Of a stretch of DNA of 8,960 nucleotides, positions 1 to 6,999 are shown piece by piece. The stretch comes from Fidelibacterota bacterium (GTDB lineage Bacteria; Marinisomatota; Marinisomatia; Marinisomatales; UBA1611). Positions within the stretch are counted from its first letter, which is position 1. Each line of letters starts with the position of its first letter. The notes under the pieces were generated by a model, which searched no databases, was not told the origin of the DNA, and worked only from the letters and a program-made list of their open reading frames with translations. Position numbers and translations under genes: made by a program. The stretch covers positions 4,786 through 13,745 of the forward strand of contig PBAR01000025.1 of assembly GCA_002718285.1 (NCBI GenBank), read 5' to 3'.

Positions 1-2
1 GC

Positions 3-3000
3 GATGTCAGTGCGATACCGATACCACAGCGATACACCGTTAAGACCGATGGAAGTGGTGATTTCACTGTGATCCAGACTGCTATTAATGCTACAACAAC
101 CGGCGATACAGTTCTGGTTAGCCCCGGTACTTATACTGAGAATATCAACTACAGCGGCAAAAATATTGTAGTAGGGTCGCTGTTCTTGACCACCAAAGAC
201 ACATCTTATATCTCATCGACTATAATTGATGGAAATCAAGCTGCCAGTGTGGTGATCTTTGAGAATGGAGAAGGTCCCACAGCGTTGCTGACTGGGTTTA
301 CAATTACAAATGGACTAGGTACAGGCTATCCAATTGACACAGGGGGCGGAATTACCATTAAAAAACAGGATGGCCAGTTTGCTCCTGTCAGCAGCCCAAC
401 TATCACGAATGTAATAATTAGTGGAAATGTGGGGACAGGACAATATCATGATGGTGGCGGGGTATATATAGCGGGAGATTGTAGCGCTACGATTACCAAT
501 GTGACCATCAGCGGCAATTCGACTAACAATAATGGTGGAGGAATTTCTTGCAGGGGCGGTTCCCTGACCCTTACGAATGCGATAATAAGAGGAAATGTCG
601 CCACTGGTGACGGCGGCGGCGGTTTGATTATAGCCAATGTAGAAGAAAATGGTAACCCTAGTGCAACACTGACTAATGTGACTATCGTAGATAATACAAC
701 TAATAAGTCAGGTGGAGGAATACAAATAATTGGTGCAAGCCCTATTCTTACGAATGTGACCATCAGTAATAATACAGCGGGGCAATACGGAGGTGGAATC
801 TATATTAATGAGGCTGGTTCCCACCCAAATATTTTGAACAGTATTTTATGGGATAATACTGCAAATACAGCGGCAGGAAACACTCAGGAAATCTTTGTTT
901 TATCAGGTTCGGTAACTGCAACTTATTCAGATATTCAAGGCGGCTGGGAAGGTACTGGTAACATCGATTCCAACCCTCTTTTTGTAGATGCATCCAATGG
1001 TGACTACCGTCTGTCAGACTACTCCCCCTCTATTGGCGCAGGCATAGCCACAGGCGCACCAAGCACCGATATAGATGGAAACCCACGTCCCAATCCTGTT
1101 GGATCAAACCTGGATATGGGCGCTTATGAGAATGACCTGCCAAGTCGGCTTCCAAAAGCGGGCGTCATTGCTGATGGCCTGTCCACTGATGTTGACTGGT
1201 GGAATTCTGAATCATCGCTTTCTGCCAACTGGGTACCATTCACCGATAATGATACTGTTACTTATGAGTATGCCATAGGCAGTAATAACATAGACGATGT
1301 GCTGTCCTGGACCTCCACTGGCAGCGATACCACCGCTACCATCAGTGGGCTAAGCCTGACAGAAGGTGAAACCTACAGCGTCAGCGTAAGAGCCACGGAT
1401 ACGGATAACCAGCTTTCGGACACCACTACTACTGATGGTGTTACCATTGATATTACGGCACCAGTGATTTCCAGCGTGGCGGAAGGATCAGAAACCGGGT
1501 CTAATAATACATATTCACTCAGCTTTGATGGAACGGATGATTATGTTGAGGTTCCATATTCAAGTGAATTTAATAACTTCACGGATGCTGTTTCTGTAAT
1601 GGCATGGGTAAAGACCGCGGGGGGTAGTCAACAGACAATTATCGAAAATGGAGATGTAAAAGGTTTTGTTTTAGCTATTTCAAATGATTTAAGGATTTAT
1701 CCTCATCTAAAAACAACGTCTGGTTGGCTTGCCTTACCAATTGGACCAAGTATGGAAATGGATACTTGGCAACATCTTGCGTTTACTTATAATGGAAGTG
1801 CATTAATTGGTTTTCTTAATGGTCAAGAGATTGGATCATTATCAGTATCAGGTACTATAGAAAATAATGATGGAAGCCTTAATTTTGGTTATGATAGTAA
1901 TTGGCAGAATTATTTTAATGGAAATATTGATGAAGCAGCCATTTGGAATACTGCATTAACATCTGAAGAAGTAGCTGCATTATACAATTCCGGTTCTGGC
2001 TTAGACGCACTATCTAATTCAGGCAGTTATGCATCTTCTTCCAACCTACAGGCATACTGGAACTTCAACGAAGGCTCGGGGATTACACTTACCGATCAGA
2101 CTTCAAATGATAATGATGGAACCATAAGTGGTGCAACATGGAGTACGGATGTGCCTTCTGTATTAACAGGCGGCGGTGATGAAGATTACCAGAACAATAC
2201 CGGTCAGCTCATCATATCCTGGTCTGGTTCTGATGCGGCTTCCGGTATCAAAAACTATGAGTATGCCCTTGGTACCACTTCCGGCGGTACAGAAACTGTT
2301 TTCTGGACAAGCAATGGTACATCCACATCTGACACCTTAACCGGTTTAAGTCTCACTGAAGGTTCAACGTATTACCTGAGCGTGCGGGGCACTGACAATG
2401 CAGGAAATGTATCAGATGTAATCAGTGGCGATGGAATAATGATTGACTTTACTCCTCCCACCGGCACAATAGTGAATGATGGCTTAGGTGATGATATTTC
2501 CTATACAGGTTCTGATTCAACTTTATCGGCCAACTGGGCTGCATTTACGGACGCCGCCAGCGGGCTATCTAAATATGAAGTATCTATTGGTACCGCCATA
2601 GAAGGAACAAGCATTTCCGATTGGACTGATAATGGCATAGAAACTACCTATACAAAAACAGGCTTAACCTTAAGTAGTGGAACAATGTACTTCATAAATG
2701 TACGGGCTACCGATCTTGCAGGAAATATATCGGATCCCTTATATACGAATGGTATCACTGTGGATACCCAAGGGCCGGAAAATATTTTTATTTTTGACGG
2801 GTTGGATACTGAAGATTTAGACTGGACAAACTCTACAAACACACTTTCTGCCAGCTGGCATTTTATAGATTCGCTGAGCGGTATGGCTTCTTTTAATGCC
2901 TATCAATATGCTATTGGGACCACATCAGAAGGCACAGAGTTAACAGACTGGACCACGGTTGCCCGTGATACTTTTTTCACCCAGGCAGGTTTGAGTCTGG

Positions 3001-5846
3001 TGAGCGGCACCACCTATTACATATCCGTTCGCGCTACCGATATTTTGAACAATCAAAGCACGCCGGCTGTATCGGATGGAATCACTGTAGATCTACTAGT
3101 ACCGATGGTGAATGTTCTTCTGGATGGTAACGTAGATGAAGACCTGGACTGGCAATCGTCCACAGATACGCTTAGCCTACAATGGACCGCCAACGATACG
3201 CGTGACCGGCAACTGGAATCTTTTGAGTATTCAATAGGAACAGCCCCCGGTGATTCGGATGTGGTGGTTTGGACCACCAATGGCTCAGAAACTGATGTTA
3301 CAATAGCAGGATTAAATCTTACAGAAGCAACAATCTATTATGGGAATGTACGCGCTTATGATTCAGCAGGGAATATTTCAAACACAGTAAGCAGTGATGG
3401 AATTTCCATTGATACTACTGGACCGGATGGCGGTACAGTAACTGACGGCCATGGAGTAGATATCGGTTTTACACCATCAGACAATTCCCTGGAAGGTCAT
3501 TGGTCCGGATTTACGGATATAATAAGCGGTATCGCTTATTATCATGTTACGGTAGGCACATCTGCAGGAAGCTCAGATATAGCAGACTGGCAGAATGTAG
3601 CAGTGGATACGCAGGTGGCTTATACCGGGTTGAGCTTAAACAATGGACAGACTTATTATCTATCTGTAAAAGCATTTGACCAAGCTCATAACCAATCGGC
3701 CACCATCAGCTCGGACGGTGTTGTATCTGACCAGGAAGGACCGGTCGCAGGACAGGTGACGGATGGGCTTTCAGGTGATGTGGAGTGGGTCATCTCTCCT
3801 AGTGAACTAGAAGCCGGATGGACAGACTTCCAGGATAGCTTAAGCGGTATCCAGTACTATGAATACGCCGTTGGAAATTCTGCAGGAGATACAGATGTTT
3901 TAGACTGGATCAGTGCAGGACTCGAAACGGAGATGTTGATACAGGAGCTTTCTCTTTCCCATGGCAGCCAGTATTATATCAGTATACGTGGAGTAGATAA
4001 TGTAAACAATACAGGAAACTCTGCTTCATCTAACGGACTTACCGTTGATCTGGTATCACCTTCCATTACAGATGTTATAGAATCAGAAAATGATTCACTT
4101 GATATGGATTACCTGAATCAGGCCGATACAATTGTCATCACCTGGTCAGGTGAAGACGGCCTGTCCGGTATCGCATCTTATGAAACAGCCCTAGGCACCT
4201 CTGCAGGCGCAGATAATGTTGTACCCTGGACAGCTTTATCCGATCCTGGAACTGAAACAAAAATGCTTATGGATCTAGGTTTAAATAACGGCACATCCTA
4301 TTACGCCAGTGTACGGGCAACAGATGTTGCCGGTAATGTTTCAGAGATCGCCAGCGGTGACGGTATTCTGGTTGATCTTACTGCTCCTGTGAATGGTAAT
4401 GTTCTGGATGGCCATGGTATAGATGAAATGTATACATCATCACCCGATACCTTATTGGGCTCCTGGACCGGATTCAGCGATGATATCAGCGGCATAGAAA
4501 ATTTTGATTATGCTATAGGCACTTCTGCATATGGCACAGAAATAGTGGAATGGACTTCTATCGGGAAAGATACAACGTTGTTCGTAGAAACAGGACTCCC
4601 GCTCATTGATGCCGAACAATATTTTACTTCGGTACGGGCAGTAGACTACGCCGGTAACATATCCGATCTTTCTGCATCCAATGGTATTATTCTTGATCTA
4701 ACGGATATGGCTCTTGTTTCCAGTTCGGTTTCACCGGAATCCTACCTCCCGCTTGTTGAACCTCCAACACTAAGTTATATATTCACTGAAGCAATTGACT
4801 CCGGAGATGTTATCATTGAAGGGAATCTTTCAGGGACAATGTCAGCCACTGTATTGGACAGCATAGTCACTGTTAATTTTACCGGTCCTTTTACCAGTCA
4901 TGATACATTTTCGATTATTACATCTGTGAACGATTTTTCCGGCAAGGACGCTATTGTACTGGATCATACTTTCTACACTGAACTGTTGGCAGATTACAAT
5001 AACGACCTCAATATAGACGTAACTGACCTGGTACAGTTCATAGATGCCTGGAATAACAATGATCTTACTTTTGAACTCGCGCCGGTTACTGGTATAGTTC
5101 CCAACCTCGTACCGTCCCCGGACGGCGCATTCAGCATAAGAGATGCACTAACATTCAGCCGTATGTGGTACTGGTCTAACCCAACTGCCCAACGTATGAT
5201 AGCAGCAAATAATACAATTGGTTCTCCAATAAACATTGATCAATCTGGTAGGCAACTAATCATTACTTTACCGGATGAAACTACAGCATCAGAGATCGCG
5301 ATTCAATACCCGGTAGAGAGTATAAAATTCAGCTACACCAAGGAACTAAACCAGGATAATCAGATAATGGCCTCAAAGAATTTTGCAGAAGATCTTGTCT
5401 TTATGCAACTCAATGGTTTCATAGCCACCGGGGAGAGAGAAATCACTTTTGACATAAGCGGCTTACCAGACCATGAAATTGCGTTGGTAATCAATTACAG
5501 ATTCATGGGAGCTGATGGGCAGACACTAAGCCAGGGATCTTATGATATGAGCTTTGCTCCCATGCCAGATGAGTTTACATTGCACCAAAACTACCCGAAC
5601 CCATTCAACCCGGTAACACAGATTAGGTATGACCTTCCAGAAAAAAGCAATGTTACGCTATTGATCTATGATATCTTAGGCAGAGAAGTCGCTACTTTAC
5701 TTAATGGCGAACTGGAGCCCGGTTATCATTCAGTTATGTGGAATGGGCAGAACAAGATGGGACAAGCTGTTGGTGCCGGTATGTACTTTTATTCTATACA
5801 AGCAGGTGCATTCAGACACACCAAAAAAATGGTACTCTTAAAATAG
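3..5846 (+). CDS. Giant T9SS-secreted surface protein (beta-helix, Ig/FN3-like repeats, LamG, dockerin-like), 5' partial
   Basis: The frame is open to the left edge, so at least 1,947 residues are visible and the true start and signal peptide lie outside; a GTG at 69 is internal. Domains by window residue (1 = codon at 3): parallel beta-helix ~11-378, starting YTVKTDGSGDF and ending in a DMGAYE block; nine Ig/FN3-like repeats 384-1568; LamG-like domain 498-725 inside repeat 2; Big_5-like domain ~1569-1661; EF-hand/dockerin-like segment from 1664; unassigned beta-rich stretch ~1739-1856; T9SS type-A sorting domain 1857-1947. Cargo of this kind is exported by a Sec signal, crosses the outer membrane through T9SS, and loses its C-terminal domain on anchoring or release. 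Adhesion or glycan binding is inferred from the domains; no enzyme active site was recognised. Terminator T1 follows 18 nt after the TAG stop. Confidence 0.93.
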   Translation, partial: DVSAIPIPQRYTVKTDGSGDFTVIQTAINATTTGDTVLVSPGTYTENINYSGKNIVVGSLFLTTKDTSYISSTIIDGNQAASVVIFENGEGPTALLTGFTITNGLGTGYPIDTGGGITIKKQDGQFAPVSSPTITNVIISGNVGTGQYHDGGGVYIAGDCSATITNVTISGNSTNNNGGGISCRGGSLTLTNAIIRGNVATGDGGGGLIIANVEENGNPSATLTNVTIVDNTTNKSGGGIQIIGASPILTNVTISNNTAGQYGGGIYINEAGSHPNILNSILWDNTANTAAGNTQEIFVLSGSVTATYSDIQGGWEGTGNIDSNPLFVDASNGDYRLSDYSPSIGAGIATGAPSTDIDGNPRPNPVGSNLDMGAYENDLPSRLPKAGVIADGLSTDVDWWNSESSLSANWVPFTDNDTVTYEYAIGSNNIDDVLSWTSTGSDTTATISGLSLTEGETYSVSVRATDTDNQLSDTTTTDGVTIDITAPVISSVAEGSETGSNNTYSLSFDGTDDYVEVPYSSEFNNFTDAVSVMAWVKTAGGSQQTIIENGDVKGFVLAISNDLRIYPHLKTTSGWLALPIGPSMEMDTWQHLAFTYNGSALIGFLNGQEIGSLSVSGTIENNDGSLNFGYDSNWQNYFNGNIDEAAIWNTALTSEEVAALYNSGSGLDALSNSGSYASSSNLQAYWNFNEGSGITLTDQTSNDNDGTISGATWSTDVPSVLTGGGDEDYQNNTGQLIISWSGSDAASGIKNYEYALGTTSGGTETVFWTSNGTSTSDTLTGLSLTEGSTYYLSVRGTDNAGNVSDVISGDGIMIDFTPPTGTIVNDGLGDDISYTGSDSTLSANWAAFTDAASGLSKYEVSIGTAIEGTSISDWTDNGIETTYTKTGLTLSSGTMYFINVRATDLAGNISDPLYTNGITVDTQGPENIFIFDGLDTEDLDWTNSTNTLSASWHFIDSLSGMASFNAYQYAIGTTSEGTELTDWTTVARDTFFTQAGLSLVSGTTYYISVRATDILNNQSTPAVSDGITVDLLVPMVNVLLDGNVDEDLDWQSSTDTLSLQWTANDTRDRQLESFEYSIGTAPGDSDVVVWTTNGSETDVTIAGLNLTEATIYYGNVRAYDSAGNISNTVSSDGISIDTTGPDGGTVTDGHGVDIGFTPSDNSLEGHWSGFTDIISGIAYYHVTVGTSAGSSDIADWQNVAVDTQVAYTGLSLNNGQTYYLSVKAFDQAHNQSATISSDGVVSDQEGPVAGQVTDGLSGDVEWVISPSELEAGWTDFQDSLSGIQYYEYAVGNSAGDTDVLDWISAGLETEMLIQELSLSHGSQYYISIRGVDNVNNTGNSASSNGLTVDLVSPSITDVIESENDSLDMDYLNQADTIVITWSGEDGLSGIASYETALGTSAGADNVVPWTALSDPGTETKMLMDLGLNNGTSYYASVRATDVAGNVSEIASGDGILVDLTAPVNGNVLDGHGIDEMYTSSPDTLLGSWTGFSDDISGIENFDYAIGTSAYGTEIVEWTSIGKDTTLFVETGLPLIDAEQYFTSVRAVDYAGNISDLSASNGIILDLTDMALVSSSVSPESYLPLVEPPTLSYIFTEAIDSGDVIIEGNLSGTMSATVLDSIVTVNFTGPFTSHDTFSIITSVNDFSGKDAIVLDHTFYTELLADYNNDLNIDVTDLVQFIDAWNNNDLTFELAPVTGIVPNLVPSPDGAFSIRDALTFSRMWYWSNPTAQRMIAANNTIGSPINIDQSGRQLIITLPDETTASEIAIQYPVESIKFSYTKELNQDNQIMASKNFAEDLVFMQLNGFIATGEREITFDISGLPDHEIALVINYRFMGADGQTLSQGSYDMSFAPMPDEFTLHQNYPNPFNPVTQIRYDLPEKSNVTLLIYDILGREVATLLNGELEPGYHSVMWNGQNKMGQAVGAGMYFYSIQAGAFRHTKKMVLLK
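33..1136 (+). other. Parallel beta-helix domain of the large secreted protein
   Basis: The entry segment (YTVKTDGSGDF, then TVIQTAINATTTGDTVLVSP) is the typical opening of pectinesterase-like or DUF1565-like right-handed beta-helices. About seven rungs follow, with a repeated pattern of N-[VAS]-x-I-x-x-N and then a GGG[IVL] turn, for example TNVTISGN, TNAIIRGN, TNVTIVDN and TNVTISNN. The pattern recalls the FxxN/GGA[IVL] repeats of polymorphic outer-membrane proteins. The end has the NPLFVD...GDYRLS...DIDGNPRP...DMGAYE block common at the end of such helices in secreted bacterial proteins. No catalytic aspartate set was identified, so a binding or structural role is as likely as polysaccharide cleavage. 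Confidence 0.82.
1152..4706 (+). repeat. Nine tandem Ig/FN3-like protein repeats (~104-109 residues each)
   Basis: Boundaries by the recurring end motif (V/I)D-x-x-x-P: R1 1152-1463, R2 1464-2459 (with the LamG insertion), R3 2460-2777, R4 2778-3104, R5 3105-3425, R6 3426-3743, R7 3744-4061, R8 4062-4388, R9 4389-4706. A typical unit reads DG...D, S-x-x-x-L-x-x-x-W-x-x-F-x-D, SGI-x-x-Y-E-Y-A-I-G-T, then W near the middle, G-L-x-L, Y-Y-x-S-V-R-A-x-D-x-A-G-N-x-S, and DGI-x-V-D. R2 and R8 form a second subtype with an N-terminal D-x-DY-x-N...I-x-WSG signature. The copies are well diverged, so this is an old array without recent slippage expansion. Such arrays usually act as extended stalks or binding modules. 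Confidence 0.85.
1494..2177 (+). other. LamG/concanavalin-A-like domain inserted inside Ig/FN3-like repeat 2
   Basis: The segment (about 228 residues) begins YSLSFDGTDDYVEVPYS and contains MAWVKT, DTWQHLAFTYNG, GNIDEAAIWNTALTSEEVAALY and AYWNFNEGSGITLTDQ, all hallmarks of LamG/ConA-like jelly-roll domains (LamG_3 type), often calcium-dependent glycan binders. It interrupts repeat 2 after VISSVAEGSE, and the repeat resumes at DEDYQN. Removing 1494-2177 leaves a repeat of 104 residues, the same as repeat 1. Lines 1681-2040 are about 35% G+C by hand count, against about 42-57% in sampled lines of repeat 1, which suggests a separate origin. Confidence 0.82.
4707..5570 (+). other. Big_5-like domain, EF-hand/dockerin-like segment and unassigned beta-rich region
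   Basis: After the repeats, SSSVSPESYLPLVEPPTLSY...FTEAIDSGDV resembles a Big_5-type bacterial Ig-like domain. At 4992-5027 the residues D-Y-N-N-D-L-N-I-D-V-T-D give a textbook EF-hand loop (positions 1, 3, 5, 7, 9 and 12 are D, N, D, N, D, D), followed by L as in type-I dockerins. A second, degenerate half (PSPDGAFSIRDALTFSRMW) follows at about 5112-5175. The stretch from about 5217 to 5570 is beta-rich and could be a cohesin-like sandwich, but I cannot assign it. Calcium binding by the first loop is likely; docking to a cohesin is speculative. Confidence 0.6.
5571..5843 (+). other. T9SS type-A C-terminal sorting domain
   Basis: The last 91 residues begin EFTLHQNYPNPFNPVTQIRY and go on through IYDILGREVATL, GYHSVMWNG and AGMYFYSI to FRHTKKMVLLK. 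This is the classic Por secretion tail (type A) that directs cargo to the type IX secretion machinery of FCB bacteria. The domain is complete and ends at the stop codon. Confidence 0.95.
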
Positions 5847-5864
5847 GACCACTATTTAAACATC

Positions 5865-5890
5865 AAGCCCTACATTCGTGAGGTTTTTTG
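5865..5890 (+). terminator. Terminator-like element T1 after the large secreted protein
   Basis: The left arm AAGCCCTAC (5865-5873) pairs with GTGAGGTTT (5878-5886) across an ATTC loop, with one mismatch and two G-T pairs, and runs into six T residues (5884-5889). It is one of four related 26-nt elements in the window (see 6921, 7819 and 8615). Confidence 0.75.
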
Positions 5891-5922
5891 TTTGCAGTAG
5901 AATGGTTAGATTTGGTCTCACC

Positions 5923-5985
5923 ATGAAAAATGTATACGTATTCTTATTTATTATTACCACGTTTGGGTTTGGAAACCAGAATTAG
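5923..5985 (+). pseudogene. Orphan signal-peptide ORF, possible 5' remnant of a lost T9SS cargo gene
   Basis: An ATG at 5923 opens a 20-codon ORF, MKNVYVFLFIITTFGFGNQN, ending in TAG at 5983-5985. It has a basic second residue, a hydrophobic core (VYVFLFIITTFGF) and a polar end, like many Sec signal peptides of FCB bacteria. No mature protein follows. A T9SS tail remnant lies downstream of the dehydrogenase gene at 6865-6915, so both pieces may come from one secreted-protein gene whose middle was lost. The alternative is a leader peptide upstream of the dehydrogenase, or chance. No strong ribosome binding site precedes it. Confidence 0.45.
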
Positions 5986-5991
5986 ATCAAC

Positions 5992-6011
5992 CGTGAATCG
6001 TTTACTTCACG
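5992..6011. promoter_or_regulatory. Inverted repeat upstream of the dehydrogenase gene
   Basis: CGTGAA (5992-5997) and TTCACG (6006-6011) form a perfect 6-bp inverted repeat with an 8-nt spacer, 21 nt before the dehydrogenase start and just before its ribosome binding site. It could be an operator or an mRNA hairpin; nothing else in the window shares it. Confidence 0.35.
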
Positions 6012-6016
6012 ATACA

Positions 6017-6024
6017 GAGAGGTG
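6017..6024 (+). promoter_or_regulatory. Ribosome binding site of the dehydrogenase gene
   Basis: GAGAGGTG lies 8 nt before the ATG at 6033 and contains the GAGGTG core complementary to the 16S rRNA end. It fixes the start at 6033. Confidence 0.7.
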
Positions 6025-6032
6025 AAATAAAG

Positions 6033-6854
6033 ATGGGATCGTTAAAGAAAAAAACAGTATTTATTACTGGCGGTAGTCGCGGGATAGGAAAAGCTATCGG
6101 ATTACGATTGGCACGAGAAGGCGCTAATATAGTTATTGCAGCAAAAACGGTTGAACCGCACCCAAAGCTTCCTGGTACAATTTATACTGCTGCAGAAGAA
6201 ATGGAAGCGGCGGGTGGAAAAGGATTTGGTATCTGTACGGATATACGTTTTGAAGAACAAGTTCAATCAGCAGTAGACATCACCGCAGATAAATTTGGTG
6301 GTATTGATATTTTGATAAATAATGCCAGTGCCATTCAATTGACTAGTACAATGGATACGCAAATGAAACGTTATGATTTGATGCACCAAGTGAATGTTCG
6401 CGGTACATTTCTCTCTTCCAAACTTTGCATACCCCATTTAGAAAATGCTGAAAATCCCCATATTTTGAATATATCTCCACCGTTGAATTTGGAGACGAAA
6501 TGGTTTGCACCTCATGTGGCTTATACCATGTCCAAATTTGGTATGAGTATGTGTGTGCTTGGAATGTCTGGCGAATTGAAAAAGAAAGGAATTGCCGTCA
6601 ATGCATTGTGGCCTAGAACAACCATTAAAACAGCGGCTATACAAAATCTGCTTGGAGGCGATGAATTAATGAATAAATCCCGAAAACCAGATATTATGGC
6701 TGACGCTGCTTTTACCATTTTCAGTCGAGATAGTCAATTATGCACAGGAAATTTTTTCGTGGATGAAGATGTGTTAAGGTCCGAAGGAGTTACAGACTTG
6801 AGCCAATACGCAAATATTCCTGAAACAGAATTAGCACCAGACTTTTTTGTATAA
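6033..6854 (+). CDS. Short-chain dehydrogenase/reductase, HSDL2-like
   Basis: A 273-residue NAD(P)-dependent oxidoreductase with a Rossmann fold. Visible motifs: TGGSRGIG (12-19) for cofactor binding, D70-I71, NNAS (96-99) in place of the usual NNAG, N121, S148 in NISPP, and the catalytic pair Y164-x-x-x-K168. The segments KTVEPHPKLPGTIY, MKRYDLM, HILNISPPLNL, GMSMCVLGM, VNALWPRT, GNFFVDEDVLR and the C-terminal PDFFV are typical of the HSDL2 group (hydroxysteroid dehydrogenase-like protein 2). Animal HSDL2 carries an extra C-terminal SCP2 lipid-binding domain; this protein lacks it, as is usual in bacteria. The substrate is unknown, and a fatty-acyl or steroid-like compound is only a guess. 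It is probably cytoplasmic and has its own ribosome binding site. Its G+C resembles the upstream gene. It is flanked by apparent remnants of a T9SS cargo gene. Confidence 0.93.
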   Translation: MGSLKKKTVFITGGSRGIGKAIGLRLAREGANIVIAAKTVEPHPKLPGTIYTAAEEMEAAGGKGFGICTDIRFEEQVQSAVDITADKFGGIDILINNASAIQLTSTMDTQMKRYDLMHQVNVRGTFLSSKLCIPHLENAENPHILNISPPLNLETKWFAPHVAYTMSKFGMSMCVLGMSGELKKKGIAVNALWPRTTIKTAAIQNLLGGDELMNKSRKPDIMADAAFTIFSRDSQLCTGNFFVDEDVLRSEGVTDLSQYANIPETELAPDFFV

Positions 6855-6864
6855 AGATTTATGA

Positions 6865-6915
6865 GAATTAGCAATCAAATTTAGACAAACGAAGAAGATG
6901 GTACTGTTGAAATAA
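6865..6915 (+). pseudogene. 3' remnant of a second T9SS cargo gene (FRQTKKMVLLK tail)
   Basis: This frame opens after a TGA at 6862-6864 and reads ELAIKFRQTKKMVLLK, then TAA at 6913-6915. The last 11 residues match the end of the large secreted protein (FRHTKKMVLLK) except for H/Q. Over the 12 codons including the stop (6880-6915 against 5811-5846), 28 of 36 bases match. All eight differences are at third positions and only H/Q changes an amino acid. This is the mark of a once-functional coding end. The rest of the sorting domain (YPNPFNP and onward) is missing. A terminator of the same family as T1 starts 5 nt after the stop. Confidence 0.8.
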
Positions 6916-6920
6916 ACATG

Positions 6921-6946
6921 AAGCCCCACATTTGCAGGGTTTTTTG
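6921..6946 (+). terminator. Terminator-like element T2
   Basis: AAGCCC (6921-6926) pairs with GGGTTT (6937-6942), one G-T pair included, and runs into six T residues. It matches T1 at 21 of 26 positions. It would originally have served the lost T9SS gene and now lies 66 nt after the dehydrogenase stop. Confidence 0.72.
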
Positions 6947-6999
6947 TTTGTTGGAGGATAGGTAGATTAACAAATAATTATTTTTAAATTAACTTCTTT

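Noticed and set aside
69..71. GTG at 69 as the start of the large secreted protein
   Set aside because: The same frame is open to the left edge and the upstream codons read YTVKTDGSGDF, which belongs to the beta-helix entry. The real start and signal peptide must lie outside the window.
446..763. 105-codon ORF on the minus strand, and other minus-strand ORFs within 805-5236
   Set aside because: They lie antisense to the repetitive coding frame, are proline- or serine-rich by mirror effect, and show no domain features or ribosome binding sites.
1075..1278. 67-codon + strand ORF in another frame
   Set aside because: It overlaps the well-supported beta-helix/repeat junction of the large gene and has no recognisable features.
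6438..6718. Two minus-strand ORFs opposite the dehydrogenase
   Set aside because: They are shadows of a strongly supported gene, without start signals or protein-like features.
5978..6871. 8-bp direct repeat AGAATTAG at 5978-5985 and 6864-6871 flanking the dehydrogenase as a target-site duplication
   Set aside because: An 8-bp match is easy by chance in A+T-rich flanks, there are no terminal inverted repeats or transposase, and joining the copies does not restore a reading frame.
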